A stretch of DNA of 64,000 bases from Aeromicrobium sp. Leaf245 (GCF_942548115.1 NZ_OW824151.1:3224001-3288000); one strand, 5' to 3'; shown: positions 52,827-61,845, numbered from the stretch's first letter. Program-made: numbers and translations. Notes: generated by a model from the letters alone, not told the origin.

Positions 52827-54262
52827 GCGTGGCCGGTCCGGGGGCAGGGGGACCGATACGCCGTCAGAGCCTCGGCGGCACGACCTACCGTTTCGACGGT
52901 CTCGTCGACCTCATGGCGAAGGCCACCCCCGCTCGCTCCGGGGACCAGCTCGCCGGGTGTGCCGCCGAGTCCGACGCCGAGCGCGCGGCGGCCGCGTGGG
53001 CACTGGCCGACGAGCCGCTGCAGACGTTCCTCGACGAGCACGTCGTCCCGTACGAGAGCGACGAGGTCACCCGCCTGATCATCGACTCCCACGACGCCTC
53101 CGCGTTCGCCCCGGTGGCCCACCTCACGGTGGGCGGGCTGCGCGACTGGCTGCTCGAGCAGTGCACCCGTCCCGACGCCGCGACCACCCTCGCGGCCCTG
53201 GCTCCCGGACTGACGCCCGAGATGGTGGCCGCCGTCTCGAAGCTCATGCGCAACCAGGACCTCGTGCTCGTCGCCCAGGCCGCGCAGGTCGTCTCGGCCT
53301 TCCGCACGACGATCGGCCTGCCGGGGCGGATCGCGACCCGCCTGCAGCCCAACCACCCCACCGACGACCCTGCCGGGATCGCTGCTGCGACGCTCGACGG
53401 GCTGCTCATGGGGTCCGGTGACGCGGTCATCGGCATCAACCCCGCCACCGACTCCCCGCAGACCACGGCACGTCTGCTGCACCTGCTCGACGAGCTCCGT
53501 CTGCGCTTCGACATCCCGATGCAGTCGTGCGTGCTCTCGCACGTCACGACCACGCTGGACCTCATCGAGCAGGGAGTGCCCGTCGACCTGGTGTTCCAGT
53601 CCATCGCCGGCACCGAGGGGGCGAACACGTCCTTCGGCGTCACGGTGCCGCTGCTGCTCGAGGCCAGCGCGGCAGGGCGGTCGCTCGGCCGCGGGACCGT
53701 GGGCGACCAGGTCATGTACCTCGAGACGGGGCAGGGGTCGGCTCTCTCGGCCGGCGCCCATCTGGGCACCGGTGGGAGGGCGGTCGACCAGCAGACGCTC
53801 GAGACCCGTGCCTACGGGCTGGCCCGGGCGCTCGACCCCCTGCTCGTGAACACCGTCGTCGGCTTCATCGGTCCGGAGTACCTCTACGACGGCAAGCAGA
53901 TCATCCGGGCGGGCCTGGAGGACCACTTCTGCGGGAAGCTGCTGGGGCTGCCGATGGGCGTCGACGTCTGCTACACCAACCACGCCGAGGCCGACCAGGA
54001 CGACATGGACACGCTGCTGACGCTCCTGGGCGTGGCCGGCGCCGCGTTCGTCATCGCCGTGCCCGGTGCCGACGACGTGATGCTCGGGTACCAGAGCCTG
54101 TCGTTCCACGACGCGCTCTACGTGCGGCAGGCGCTCGGACTACGACCTGCGCCGGAGTTCGAGGCGTGGTTGGCCGGTCTCGGCATGGTCGACGACGCGG
54201 GACGGGTGCTCCCGGTCGACCTCGGTGCCTCGCCACTGCTCTCGATCGCGGGACCGTCGTGA
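52823..54262 (+). CDS. eutB: Ethanolamine ammonia-lyase, large subunit
   Basis: The 479-residue catalytic subunit of the adenosylcobalamin-dependent lyase converts ethanolamine to acetaldehyde and ammonia. Typical blocks are TTYRFDGLVDLMAKATPARS, TRLQPNHPTDDPAGIAAATL, MGSGDAVIGINPATDSP, and GVDVCYTNHAEADQDDMDTL near the end. GTG 52823 overlaps the permease stop (GTGA). Part of the three-gene eat-eutB-eutC operon. No EutA reactivase or microcompartment shell gene lies in the window. Confidence 0.95.
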   Translation: MSVAGPGAGGPIRRQSLGGTTYRFDGLVDLMAKATPARSGDQLAGCAAESDAERAAAAWALADEPLQTFLDEHVVPYESDEVTRLIIDSHDASAFAPVAHLTVGGLRDWLLEQCTRPDAATTLAALAPGLTPEMVAAVSKLMRNQDLVLVAQAAQVVSAFRTTIGLPGRIATRLQPNHPTDDPAGIAAATLDGLLMGSGDAVIGINPATDSPQTTARLLHLLDELRLRFDIPMQSCVLSHVTTTLDLIEQGVPVDLVFQSIAGTEGANTSFGVTVPLLLEASAAGRSLGRGTVGDQVMYLETGQGSALSAGAHLGTGGRAVDQQTLETRAYGLARALDPLLVNTVVGFIGPEYLYDGKQIIRAGLEDHFCGKLLGLPMGVDVCYTNHAEADQDDMDTLLTLLGVAGAAFVIAVPGADDVMLGYQSLSFHDALYVRQALGLRPAPEFEAWLAGLGMVDDAGRVLPVDLGASPLLSIAGPS

Positions 54263-55053
54263 CCGGCACTCCCCCACCGTCGCGACCCGGCGACGACCCG
54301 TGGGACGGTCTGCGGCGCACCACGCAGGCCCGCATCGGTCTCGGACGGGCAGGCAGCTCCCTGCCCACACGACGGGTGCTGGAGTTCCGCGCCGCCCATG
54401 CCGCCGCACGCGACGCCGTGCACGAGCCCCTCGACGTCGACGCCCTGGCGGCCCGGGTCAGCAAGGTCGGCCTCGGCGAGCCGTTGCGCGTGCGCAGCCT
54501 GGCGGAGGGGCGCGCCGAGTACCTGCGCCGCCCCGACCTGGGGCGTCGGCCCGCCGACCTCGAGCACCTGCGGCAACATCGCGGCGCCGACCTCGCGATC
54601 GTGCTGGCGGACGGCCTGTCCCCCCGCGCCCTCACCGACCACGCCATCGGTGTGCTCACGACGCTCGTCGACGCGCTCGGGGGGCTCTACCGGATCGCCC
54701 CACCGGTGATCGCCACGCAGTCGCGCGTGGCGCTCGGTGACCACGTCGGCGAGGCGCTCGGCGTGCAGTCGCTGCTCGTCGTCATCGGTGAGCGGCCGGG
54801 TCTGTCGGTGGCCGACAGCCTCGGGATCTACCTGACGCACGACCCCAGGCCCGGCCGCAGCGACGCCGAGCGGAACTGCATCTCCAACATCCACCCGCCC
54901 GAGGGGCTGGGCTACGACGCGGCCGGGCGGATCGCCGTGGCGCTCGTGCAGGGCTCGCGGCAGCTCGGGCGGTCGGGGGTGGCGCTCAAGGACTCCTCCG
55001 CCGCGCAGGCGGTGGAGGCGGCCGAGGCAGCCGCCGTCGAGCACGTGCCGTAG
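54259..55053 (+). CDS. eutC: Ethanolamine ammonia-lyase, small subunit
   Basis: The 264-residue subunit completes the lyase. TQARIGLGRAGSSLPTRRVL near residue 20 and AIVLADGLSPRALTDHAIGV near residue 112 are diagnostic; RNCISNIHPPEGLGYDAAGR near residue 213 carries a conserved Cys-rich loop and B12-contact residues. GTG 54259 overlaps the eutB stop (GTGA). Last gene of the operon. Confidence 0.95.
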   Translation: MTGTPPPSRPGDDPWDGLRRTTQARIGLGRAGSSLPTRRVLEFRAAHAAARDAVHEPLDVDALAARVSKVGLGEPLRVRSLAEGRAEYLRRPDLGRRPADLEHLRQHRGADLAIVLADGLSPRALTDHAIGVLTTLVDALGGLYRIAPPVIATQSRVALGDHVGEALGVQSLLVVIGERPGLSVADSLGIYLTHDPRPGRSDAERNCISNIHPPEGLGYDAAGRIAVALVQGSRQLGRSGVALKDSSAAQAVEAAEAAAVEHVP

Positions 55054-55069
55054 ACCTCGCCCCGTGCCC

Positions 55070-55075
55070 TAGGGT
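55070..55075 (+). promoter_or_regulatory. -10 element of a leaderless EamA-gene promoter
   Basis: TAGGGT ends 6 nt before the GTG at 55082. Confidence 0.45.
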
Positions 55076-55081
55076 GCTCGC

Positions 55082-55921
55082 GTGGCCGTCGTCCTGTCCC
55101 TGATCTCCGCGCTCGCGTACGGCGTCTCGGACTTCCTCGGTGGGCTGTTCGCCAAGCGATCGGGACCGTGGCAGACCGCCGTCGTCGGGCAGCTGTCGTC
55201 GACGGTGTGCGTGGCCGCCGCCGCAGCGGTCGTCGGAGGCACCGCGGTCGGGTCGGACTGGGCCTGGGCGTCGGCCGGCGGCGTCGGGGCCGGCGTGGGT
55301 GCAGCGGTGCTGTACCGCGGTCTCGCCGGCGGACGGATGAGCGTGGTGGCCCCGTTGTCCGCGGTCGTCTGCGCCCTGCTGCCCGTGGCGGTCGGTCTCG
55401 TCACGGGTGACCGGCCGAGCGCGCTGGCCCTGGCCGGGATCGTGGTGGCCTTCCCCGCGATCGCCCTCGTGTCGCGCGTGGTCGAGGAGGACGCGGTCGC
55501 GGCGGCCGCGCACCGCGGGGGCGTCGTCGACGGCCTGCTGGCCGGCGTCGGCTTCGGCGTGCTGTTCGTCGCGCTCGGGCAGGTGGGCGACGATGCCGGG
55601 CTCTGGCCGCTCGCCCTCGCCAACGCCGTGGCCATGCTCGCCGTCGTGGCCGTCGCCGTGTCGGTGCGTCAGCCGTGGGTCCCCCGCGAGCCCGCAGCGT
55701 GGCGCGCACTGGCGATGGGACCCCTCGGGGCCACCGCCACCGCGGCCTTCCTGCTCGCCACGCGCGAGGGCCTGCTGTCGGTGGTCTCGGTCATCTCGGC
55801 GCTCTACCCGGCCGCGACCGTGCTTCTGGCCACGCTGGTGCTGAAGGAGCGCATCCAGGCCTGGCAGGGCGTCGGCCTGGCCCTGGCCGCCACCGCGGTC
55901 ACCCTCGTCGCGCTGGGCTGA
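55082..55921 (+). CDS. EamA/DMT family transporter
   Basis: The 279-residue protein has ten likely helices and two EamA repeats (VLSLISALAYGVSDFLGGLF and, in the second half, AFLLATREGLLSVVSVISAL). The second half ends with LKERIQAWQGVGLALAATAV, a typical EamA end. It would export metabolites or amino acids; the substrate is unknown. GTG 55082 follows TAGGGT by 6 nt. Followed by the second long repeat element. Confidence 0.88.
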   Translation: MAVVLSLISALAYGVSDFLGGLFAKRSGPWQTAVVGQLSSTVCVAAAAAVVGGTAVGSDWAWASAGGVGAGVGAAVLYRGLAGGRMSVVAPLSAVVCALLPVAVGLVTGDRPSALALAGIVVAFPAIALVSRVVEEDAVAAAAHRGGVVDGLLAGVGFGVLFVALGQVGDDAGLWPLALANAVAMLAVVAVAVSVRQPWVPREPAAWRALAMGPLGATATAAFLLATREGLLSVVSVISALYPAATVLLATLVLKERIQAWQGVGLALAATAVTLVALG

Positions 55922-55954
55922 CCGAATCGTCCGTCGGCAGCGTCGGTGCACGGG

Positions 55955-56530
55955 ACTCCGCGTGCTGCTTCGCTGCCACTGGGCTTTCGCCTGCTGCTGC
56001 GCCGCTGTGGCTGCGAGTCGAGCTGCTCTCCGAAGGGCCTCGACCGGAGCGGTGGGACTGGTCTCGGCTGGGTCTGCGGGGCGCGGCCACGATTCTTCAT
56101 CTGCGCGTGATCCACGCACGGTTCTTCCTTCTCGTGGACCGTGCCTCGCGAAGGAAGAATCGTGGCGACGACCAGGGGCCCCGGAGGGGCAGTGATTCTC
56201 CATCGTCGTGGGACGGTCCACGAGTAGGGAGAATCTCTGCCCACCCGACGCACGAGACGCCCCCGGTGGACACAGGATTCTGCCTTCACGCGCTGAAGCC
56301 CCAACGATGCTGCGTTGGTGACGGGATCCCGTAGAGAACGCAGCATCCTCCGCCCTCTCCCTCACGAACGCAGAATCCTGCGTCCCCGGAGCCGCGCTCC
56401 GAGAGCCCGGCCGAGCCCGGACCCGTCCGCCGGTCGAGGCCCTTTCGGAGACCGACCCGACTCGCAGCCGCGGCGACGCAGCCGCAGGAGTGGGCCACCC
56501 CGACCGACGCAGCCGCAGGACGGGCCCGAA
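55955..56530. repeat. Long multi-hairpin repeat element, copy B
   Basis: There is no gene between 55922 and 56544. The left outer arm is CGAAGGGCCTCGACCGG (56031-56047) and the right CCGGTCGAGGCCCTTTCG (56430-56447). Stem 1 pairs 56117-56130 with 56151-56164, stem 2 56187-56201 with 56228-56242, stem 3 56273-56283 with 56370-56380, its inner stem 56306-56316 with 56338-56348. The order is the same as in copy A, in the same orientation, with one left arm instead of two and no 32 bp array. Confidence 0.85.
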
Positions 56531-56544
56531 CCGGGAGAGCCCGC

Positions 56545-57408
56545 CTACTTGAGGAACTTGCTCGTGGACCGGTCCTTGAGCGGCTTGCCCCCGGTCTGGC
56601 AGGTGGGGCAGTACTGCAGCGAGGAGTCGGCGAAGACGACCTCGGCAACCGTGTCCCCGCAGACCGGGCACACCTCGCCGGCCCGGCCGTGCACGCGCAT
56701 GCGGGAGCGCTTGGAGTCCTTGAGCTCCGAGGCGGGCTTGCCGTGCGCCTCGGCCATCGCCTCGGCGAGCACCGACGCGATCGCGGCGTCGAGCCGACCG
56801 ACCTCCTCGGCGTCGAGCTCGGAGGCGAGCGCGAACGGCGACAGCTTCGCGGCGTGCAGGATCTCGTCGCTGTAGGCGTTGCCGATGCCGGCCACGATCT
56901 TCTGGTCGCGCAGGAACCTCTTGACCTGCATGCGTCGGCCCTCGAGCAGGGGCGCCACCGAGAAGCCCTCGGCGAGGGGGTCGGGGCCCAGAGCCGCGAT
57001 GCCGGGCACGTCCTGCGGGTCGCGCACCGCGTACAGCGCGAGGCCCTTGCGGGTGCCGGCCTCCGTGACGTCGAAGCCGACGTGGGGTCCGTCGCCGTGG
57101 TCGAGCCGGACCCGCGCGGCGAGAGGGCCGGCACCCATCTTGAGGCGCTTGTCGGTGAGGTGGTCGGACCAGCGCAGCCAGCCCGCCTTGGCCAGGTGGA
57201 TCACGAGGTGCAGACCGTCGACGTCGAGGTCGACGAACTTGCCGTGCCGGTGCACGCCCGTGACCTGGAGCCCGGCGAGGGCCGAGACGGGCGGGTCGAA
57301 CGTCTTGAGCACGGCGAACGACGCCAGCTCGACGTCGGCCAGGACGGCACCCACGGCCCGTTCACGCAGGAAGACCACGAGCGCGTCGACCTCGGGCATC
57401 TCGGGCAC
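56545..57408 (-). CDS. Fpg/Nei family DNA glycosylase
   Basis: The 287-residue enzyme removes oxidised bases from DNA. The mature N-terminus is Pro-Glu (VPEMPEVDALVVFL), which provides the catalytic Pro-2 and Glu-3 after loss of the start residue. Further marks are IVAGIGNAYSDEILHAAKLS (H2TH region) and a C-terminal zinc finger CPVCG ... YCPTC. GTG at 57408 is 6 nt after TAGGCT. The internal ATG three codons on would also give a Pro-Glu start. Fpg versus Nei cannot be told. Its 3' end faces repeat element B. Confidence 0.92.
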   Translation of the reverse strand: MPEMPEVDALVVFLRERAVGAVLADVELASFAVLKTFDPPVSALAGLQVTGVHRHGKFVDLDVDGLHLVIHLAKAGWLRWSDHLTDKRLKMGAGPLAARVRLDHGDGPHVGFDVTEAGTRKGLALYAVRDPQDVPGIAALGPDPLAEGFSVAPLLEGRRMQVKRFLRDQKIVAGIGNAYSDEILHAAKLSPFALASELDAEEVGRLDAAIASVLAEAMAEAHGKPASELKDSKRSRMRVHGRAGEVCPVCGDTVAEVVFADSSLQYCPTCQTGGKPLKDRSTSKFLK

Positions 57409-57414
57409 GCTCCG

Positions 57415-57420
57415 AGCCTA
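57415..57420 (-). promoter_or_regulatory. -10 element of a leaderless Fpg/Nei-gene promoter
   Basis: TAGGCT on the minus strand ends 6 nt before the GTG at 57408. Confidence 0.45.
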
Positions 57421-57460
57421 CGCCCCGGGACCGACCACGCGGCGCGACCCGACGGCGGTG

Positions 57461-58540
57461 TCAGTCGGAGTCGTGCCGGGCGTAGAAGCCCTCCATGGCG
57501 GGCCACGACGTCCGACGTGCGGCTCGCCCGGTGAGCACGCCCAGGTGCCCCCCGGGCGCCTGGACGAGCTGCACGTCGGGCGATCCCGTGAGCAGGTCCA
57601 CGAGGTGGCTGACGGCCCCGGTCGGCGCGAGCGTGTCGCCCAGCCCGGCCACCACGAGGACGGGGACGTCGATCCGGGCCAGCTCGATCGAGCGTCCGCC
57701 CAGCTCCACGACGCCGGTCGCGAGCGCGTTGCTGCGCACCACCACGTGGTACAGCTGCCCGAACGTGCGCCCCGGGTAGGCGTACATGTTGTCGGTGAAC
57801 CGGTCCACCGCCTCGAGCTGGGCGAGGAAGTCGCGGTCGTCGGCGTGCGTGAGCATCGAGATCGGCTTCGTCAGGTACTTGTCGATCGCCGAGATCTGGA
57901 ACCCCAGACGGGTCAGAGGGGCCGGGACCCCGCCGAGCGTGCGGTACGCGGCACTGACCAGACCGCTTGCGACCGCGTTGACCGGACGCGTGATCGCGAT
58001 CAGCGGCACCTGGGTCAGGTCGAAGGGCGACGCGACCGCGGTGGCCGACGCGAGCGGCAGGGACGGGTCGGACGCAGCCGTGAAGATGGTGAAGATGCCA
58101 CCCAACGACCACCCCGCCAGGTGCACCGGCCGGTCGCCGGCGTCGGCGTGGACGTGGCGGACCGCCTGCGGGATCACCGTGTCCACCCAGTGCTCGATGC
58201 CGAGCTCGCGGTGCTCGAAGCTGACCGGTCCATAGTCGACCAGGTACACGGGACGTCCCTGCTGCACGAAGTACTCCACCACGCTGCACCCGCGACGCAG
58301 GTCGAAGGCCAGCGCCGGCGCCGCGAGGGGCGGGACGAACAGCAGCGGCTCGCCGTGCTGCTCGATGCCCGGGTACGGGTCGTAGCGGAAGAGGCTGGCG
58401 TGCTCCGTCACCTTGATGAGCGTGCGCGGGGTCGGCCGCAGGTCGGCGATGCGACGTCCCTGCGCCTTGTCCCGCAGGTTCACCGCCGCCCCTGCGAGGT
58501 CACGGGGCACGCGGACGCGCGGGACGAGCGGGAGGGACAT
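57461..58540 (-). CDS. Alpha/beta hydrolase, PhaC-like
   Basis: The 359-residue protein has the length and order of class III PHA synthase subunits. LLFVPPLAAPALAFDLRRGC, VYLVDYGPVSFEHRELGIEH, then the nucleophile elbow HLAGWSLGGIFTIF near residue 143, and the Asp (AGLGDTLAP) and His (APGGHLGVLTG) late in the chain. In true PHA synthases the nucleophile is Cys; here it is Ser in GWSLG, as in esterases. I therefore call it PhaC-like, not a PHA synthase. The ATG at 58540 starts a basic N-terminus. Confidence 0.8.
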   Translation of the reverse strand: MSLPLVPRVRVPRDLAGAAVNLRDKAQGRRIADLRPTPRTLIKVTEHASLFRYDPYPGIEQHGEPLLFVPPLAAPALAFDLRRGCSVVEYFVQQGRPVYLVDYGPVSFEHRELGIEHWVDTVIPQAVRHVHADAGDRPVHLAGWSLGGIFTIFTAASDPSLPLASATAVASPFDLTQVPLIAITRPVNAVASGLVSAAYRTLGGVPAPLTRLGFQISAIDKYLTKPISMLTHADDRDFLAQLEAVDRFTDNMYAYPGRTFGQLYHVVVRSNALATGVVELGGRSIELARIDVPVLVVAGLGDTLAPTGAVSHLVDLLTGSPDVQLVQAPGGHLGVLTGRAARRTSWPAMEGFYARHDSD

Positions 58541-58606
58541 GACTCGCGATGATGCCAGAGGCCGCCCTCCCCCGCCGGGGAACGCCCCCGGGGGCCGCGG
58601 AGCGGA

Positions 58607-59824
58607 TCACGTGAAGGTGAGCACCAGGAGGGAGAGGTTGAGCGCGATCACGACGGCCGCCACGGCGCACGCCGCCACCGTGGTGCCCACCCGGTTCACG
58701 TGCTCGCCCATCACGGCCCTGCTCGCGGTGAGGCGCACGAGGGGCACGAGCGCGAACGGGATGCCCAACGACAGCACCACCTGCGACACCACCAGGGCAC
58801 GGCTCGGGTCGATGCCGAGCACGAGCACGACCAGGGCCGGGATCACCGTCACCACCCGCCGCAGCAGCAGCGGCACGCGGATCCCGAGCAGACCCTGCAT
58901 GACCTCCGCGCCCGCGGCCGCCCCCACGGCCGTCGAAGCGAGGCCGGACCCGAGCAGGGCCACCGCGAACAGCAGCGCCACCCCCGCCCCGAGCTCCGAC
59001 GTGACGAGCGCGTGCACCCCCGTCAGGGTGTCGGTGCCCGGCAGACCCTGCAGGCCGGCCGCGGCGACGAGCAGCAGCGACAGGTTGAGGACACCGGCGA
59101 GCAGCAGCGCGAGCACGACGTCGGTCCGCGTGGCGCGCAGCAGCCCGGCCACCGACACCTCGCGGCCTCGTGCGCCGAGCCGGCCCGACGTGAGCCCCGA
59201 GTGCAGGTAGATGACGTGAGGCATCACCGTGGCGCCGATGATCCCCGACGCGAGCAGCACGCTCTCGGCGCCCGCGAACGTCGGCACGAGGCCACCGGCC
59301 ACCTCCGACGCGGCCGGTGGGTTGACGACGAGGCCGGCCACGAACCCGACGGCGATCATCGCGAGGAACCCGAGGATCGTGCGCTCGAGCGCACCCTGCC
59401 CGCGGGCGTCGCCGATCCTGAGCACGAGCAACGAGACCCCTGCCGTCAGCACGGCGCCGACCACGAGCGGCAGGTCGAACAGCAGGTACAGCGCGATCGC
59501 GCCCCCCACCACCTCGGCGAGGTCCGTGGCGATCGCGATCGCCTCGGCCTGCACCCAGTACGCCAGGCGTGGACCCCGACGCAGCCGCTGCCCGACGTGG
59601 GTGGCGAGCGACGCCTGCGTGACCAGCCCCAGCTTCGCCGAGAGGTACTGCACCAGCACGGCCATCACGTTCGCGAGCACCACGACCCACACCAGCGTGT
59701 AGCCGAACTGGGCCCCGGCGGTGACGTTGGTGGCCACGTTGCCGGGGTCGACGTAGGCGACCGCTGCCACGAAGGCCGGCCCGAGCAGGACCATGCGGCC
59801 GCGCAGGGTGGACGCCGTCAGCAT
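58607..59824 (-). CDS. mntH: Nramp-type divalent metal transporter
   Basis: The 405-residue protein has eleven helices. The metal-binding helix 1 holds DPGN (VAAVAYVDPGNVATNVTAGA), and helix 6 holds the His in GATVMPHVIYLHSGL near residue 200. It imports Mn2+ (or Fe2+) with protons. The ATG at 59824 is 6 nt after TACGCT on the same strand. It is divergent from the M15 peptidase gene; the 82 bp between holds a CTCGCGCGG/CCGCGCGAG palindrome that may be an operator. Confidence 0.94.
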   Translation of the reverse strand: MLTASTLRGRMVLLGPAFVAAVAYVDPGNVATNVTAGAQFGYTLVWVVVLANVMAVLVQYLSAKLGLVTQASLATHVGQRLRRGPRLAYWVQAEAIAIATDLAEVVGGAIALYLLFDLPLVVGAVLTAGVSLLVLRIGDARGQGALERTILGFLAMIAVGFVAGLVVNPPAASEVAGGLVPTFAGAESVLLASGIIGATVMPHVIYLHSGLTSGRLGARGREVSVAGLLRATRTDVVLALLLAGVLNLSLLLVAAAGLQGLPGTDTLTGVHALVTSELGAGVALLFAVALLGSGLASTAVGAAAGAEVMQGLLGIRVPLLLRRVVTVIPALVVLVLGIDPSRALVVSQVVLSLGIPFALVPLVRLTASRAVMGEHVNRVGTTVAACAVAAVVIALNLSLLVLTFT

Positions 59825-59830
59825 GGCCGC

Positions 59831-59836
59831 AGCGTA
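59831..59836 (-). promoter_or_regulatory. -10 element of a leaderless mntH promoter
   Basis: TACGCT on the minus strand ends 6 nt before the ATG at 59824. Confidence 0.4.
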
Positions 59837-59843
59837 GCCACCG

Positions 59844-59864
59844 CTCGCGCGGCTCCCGCGCGAG
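59844..59864. promoter_or_regulatory. Candidate operator: 9-3-9 inverted repeat between mntH and the M15 gene
   Basis: CTCGCGCGG and CCGCGCGAG flank CTC in a perfect palindrome, centred in the divergent promoter region. It could bind a metal regulator; GC-rich composition makes chance more likely. Confidence 0.35.
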
Positions 59865-59894
59865 GACCGACCCCCGGCGGGGGCGATCCCGCAC

Positions 59895-59900
59895 TACCGT
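59895..59900 (+). promoter_or_regulatory. -10 element of a leaderless M15-gene promoter
   Basis: TACCGT ends 6 nt before the GTG at 59907, same pattern as the LuxR gene at 18990. Confidence 0.45.
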
Positions 59901-59906
59901 GGTCGG

Positions 59907-60698
59907 GTGTCGCGACCTTCGCACCGCTCCCCCGGCGTCCTGGCCGTCCTCGTCCTGACCGTCGTCGTGCTGGCGACGTCCGTGCTGGTCGGCTGCTCCG
60001 GGCCGGACCGAGCGGACGACGCGCCGGCCACGCGCACGCCGACGCCGACGAGCGCGCCCGCGGAGACCGAGACCGCGCCGACGCCGACCCCGACCCCCAC
60101 GGCGCCGACGGTCGGCGAGGTCTCCGACGCGCGGTGGGCGGCGATGGTCCGCACCGGCGCCTGGCGGCCCGGGTGCCCCGTCGAGCGGGGCGACCTGCGC
60201 GAGCTGGAGGTCACCTACGTCGACTTCGAGGGCGTCGACCGCCGAGGGGTGCTGGTGGCGAACCGCGACGTCGTCGGCAGCCTCGGGCGCATCTTCGTCT
60301 CGCTGCACGAGCGCGGCTTCCCGATCGAGCGCATGGACCCGGTCGAGGCCTTCGACGGTGACACGTTGAAGAGCCTGCAGGCCAACAACACCTCCGCGTA
60401 CAACTGCCGCCGCCCGGACCAGATCAACGCGCCGGTGCTGCAGTCGCCGCACGCGAACGGCCGCGCGATCGACATCAACCCCGACCTCAACCCCTGGATG
60501 GACCTGCGCTGCCGCTGCTGGTCACCGCGCGCCACCCACGCCGAGCGGACTCCGGCCCCCGGGAAGATCCTGGCCGACGACGCGACCGTCCGGCTCTTCG
60601 AGGACGAGGGCTGGATCTGGCAGAACATCGACGTCGCCGACTACATGCACTTCGACACCGGCTACCCCTCGAAGGCCTGGACGAGCCCCCGCGACTGA
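59907..60698 (+). CDS. M15 family peptidase lipoprotein (D-Ala-D-Ala carboxypeptidase-like)
   Basis: The 263-residue protein has a signal peptide with lipobox LVGC, so it is a lipoprotein on the outer surface. A Thr-Pro-rich linker (about 42-72) is followed by an M15 domain with SPHANGRAIDINPD near residue 188 (zinc ligands His and Asp) and DYMHFDTGYPSK near the end (His). It would cleave D-Ala-type bonds in peptidoglycan. GTG 59907 follows TACCGT by 6 nt. Divergent from mntH. Confidence 0.87.
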   Translation: MSRPSHRSPGVLAVLVLTVVVLATSVLVGCSGPDRADDAPATRTPTPTSAPAETETAPTPTPTPTAPTVGEVSDARWAAMVRTGAWRPGCPVERGDLRELEVTYVDFEGVDRRGVLVANRDVVGSLGRIFVSLHERGFPIERMDPVEAFDGDTLKSLQANNTSAYNCRRPDQINAPVLQSPHANGRAIDINPDLNPWMDLRCRCWSPRATHAERTPAPGKILADDATVRLFEDEGWIWQNIDVADYMHFDTGYPSKAWTSPRD

Positions 60699-60776
60699 CT
60701 CCTCGACGTCCGCGGACAACTTTCCGGGCCCACCGTGCATCTGGTGGACGTCACCCACCAACCATCGGGAGGAACC

Positions 60777-61838
60777 ATGAACATCCGTCTCCGAGCAGGG
60801 CGCCTCGTCGCCCTCCTCGCCACCCTCAGCCTGGCCTGCGGCGTGGTCGCGGCCGGTTCGGTCACGGCACCGCCGGCCGAGGCCGCCACCACGACGATCG
60901 TCAAGGGTGCGATCGCCGCTGCCGGCGAGTGGCAGCCCGGCGTCAAGGTCCGGCTGATGCTGCGCGACCCGGACTCCGGGGACAGCTACGCCACCATCGC
61001 CACCACCACCACGACCACGCGGGGCGCCTTCAGCTTCCGACCGGCGACCGTGGTGAAGGACGCCCGCTACGAGCTCTGGTACGACGACCCCGACCTCGAC
61101 CTGGTCGCGGGCTGGCGGATCGTCGAGCCGGTCACGGGCTCGACCGTCACCCGGAACATCACCGCCCGCCGCGCGTCGACGATCAGCGGTCGGGTCGCGT
61201 TCGCGAACGGTGCGCAGCCCAGCCACGCCGAGGTCCTCGTGGAGGGCCAGGTGGCCGAGGCCGACGCTCCCACCCGCGGACCCGCGGCCGACGACCAGGT
61301 CGTCTACCCCACCACCGTGCCGGTCCAGTCCGACGGCACGTTCCGGGTGAAGGGGCTGCCGCGTGGCGACTACCGCCTCACCTACACCGACAAGACGCAC
61401 AACTTCTTCGACATCTGCCACGACGGCAGCCGCGAGAAGGTCTCGGAGGGTGACGCCAACCCGTCCTGCCTGCACGTCACGCCGGTGTCCGTGGGCATCG
61501 CGCAGTCGGCGTCGGTCCCCCGTCGGACCTTCGTCGACCGGTCGGCGCAGATCATCGGCCGGGTCACCAACGCCCAGGGTGCGCTGGTCGAGGGCATCGC
61601 GCTGATCCACCGCGTGGGCGATCCGTCGGAGTTCACCCGCGCCTACACCACCAAGGGCGTGTGGCGTGCGATCGACCTGCCGGCCGGCAGCTGGCAGGTC
61701 GAGGTCTCACCCGACGACCAGGCGCGCTACCGCGACCGGTGGTTCCAGGACGCCGCCACGCAGAGCACCGCGCAGACGGTCACGACGACCGCTGGTCAGA
61801 AGACCACCAACCGCAACGTGGTCGTACCGAGGCGCTGA
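60777..61838 (+). CDS. Secreted protein with repeated beta domains
   Basis: The 353-residue protein has a Sec signal peptide with likely cleavage after AEA (near residue 38). The remainder looks like three Ig-like or carboxypeptidase-regulatory-like repeats: TIVKGAIAAAGEWQPGVKVR, TISGRVAFANGAQPSHAEVL, and QIIGRVTNAQGALVEGIALI, each about 90-110 residues. Such modules are found in surface and secreted proteins; the binding partner is unknown. ATG 60777 has GGGAGGAACC upstream, a good ribosome-binding site. Followed by a terminator. Confidence 0.8.
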   Translation: MNIRLRAGRLVALLATLSLACGVVAAGSVTAPPAEAATTTIVKGAIAAAGEWQPGVKVRLMLRDPDSGDSYATIATTTTTTRGAFSFRPATVVKDARYELWYDDPDLDLVAGWRIVEPVTGSTVTRNITARRASTISGRVAFANGAQPSHAEVLVEGQVAEADAPTRGPAADDQVVYPTTVPVQSDGTFRVKGLPRGDYRLTYTDKTHNFFDICHDGSREKVSEGDANPSCLHVTPVSVGIAQSASVPRRTFVDRSAQIIGRVTNAQGALVEGIALIHRVGDPSEFTRAYTTKGVWRAIDLPAGSWQVEVSPDDQARYRDRWFQDAATQSTAQTVTTTAGQKTTNRNVVVPRR

Positions 61839-61845
61839 CGAGAGA

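Noticed and set aside
57461-58540. Annotation as a PHA synthase
   Set aside because: The nucleophile is Ser rather than the essential Cys, so only PhaC-like hydrolase is supported.
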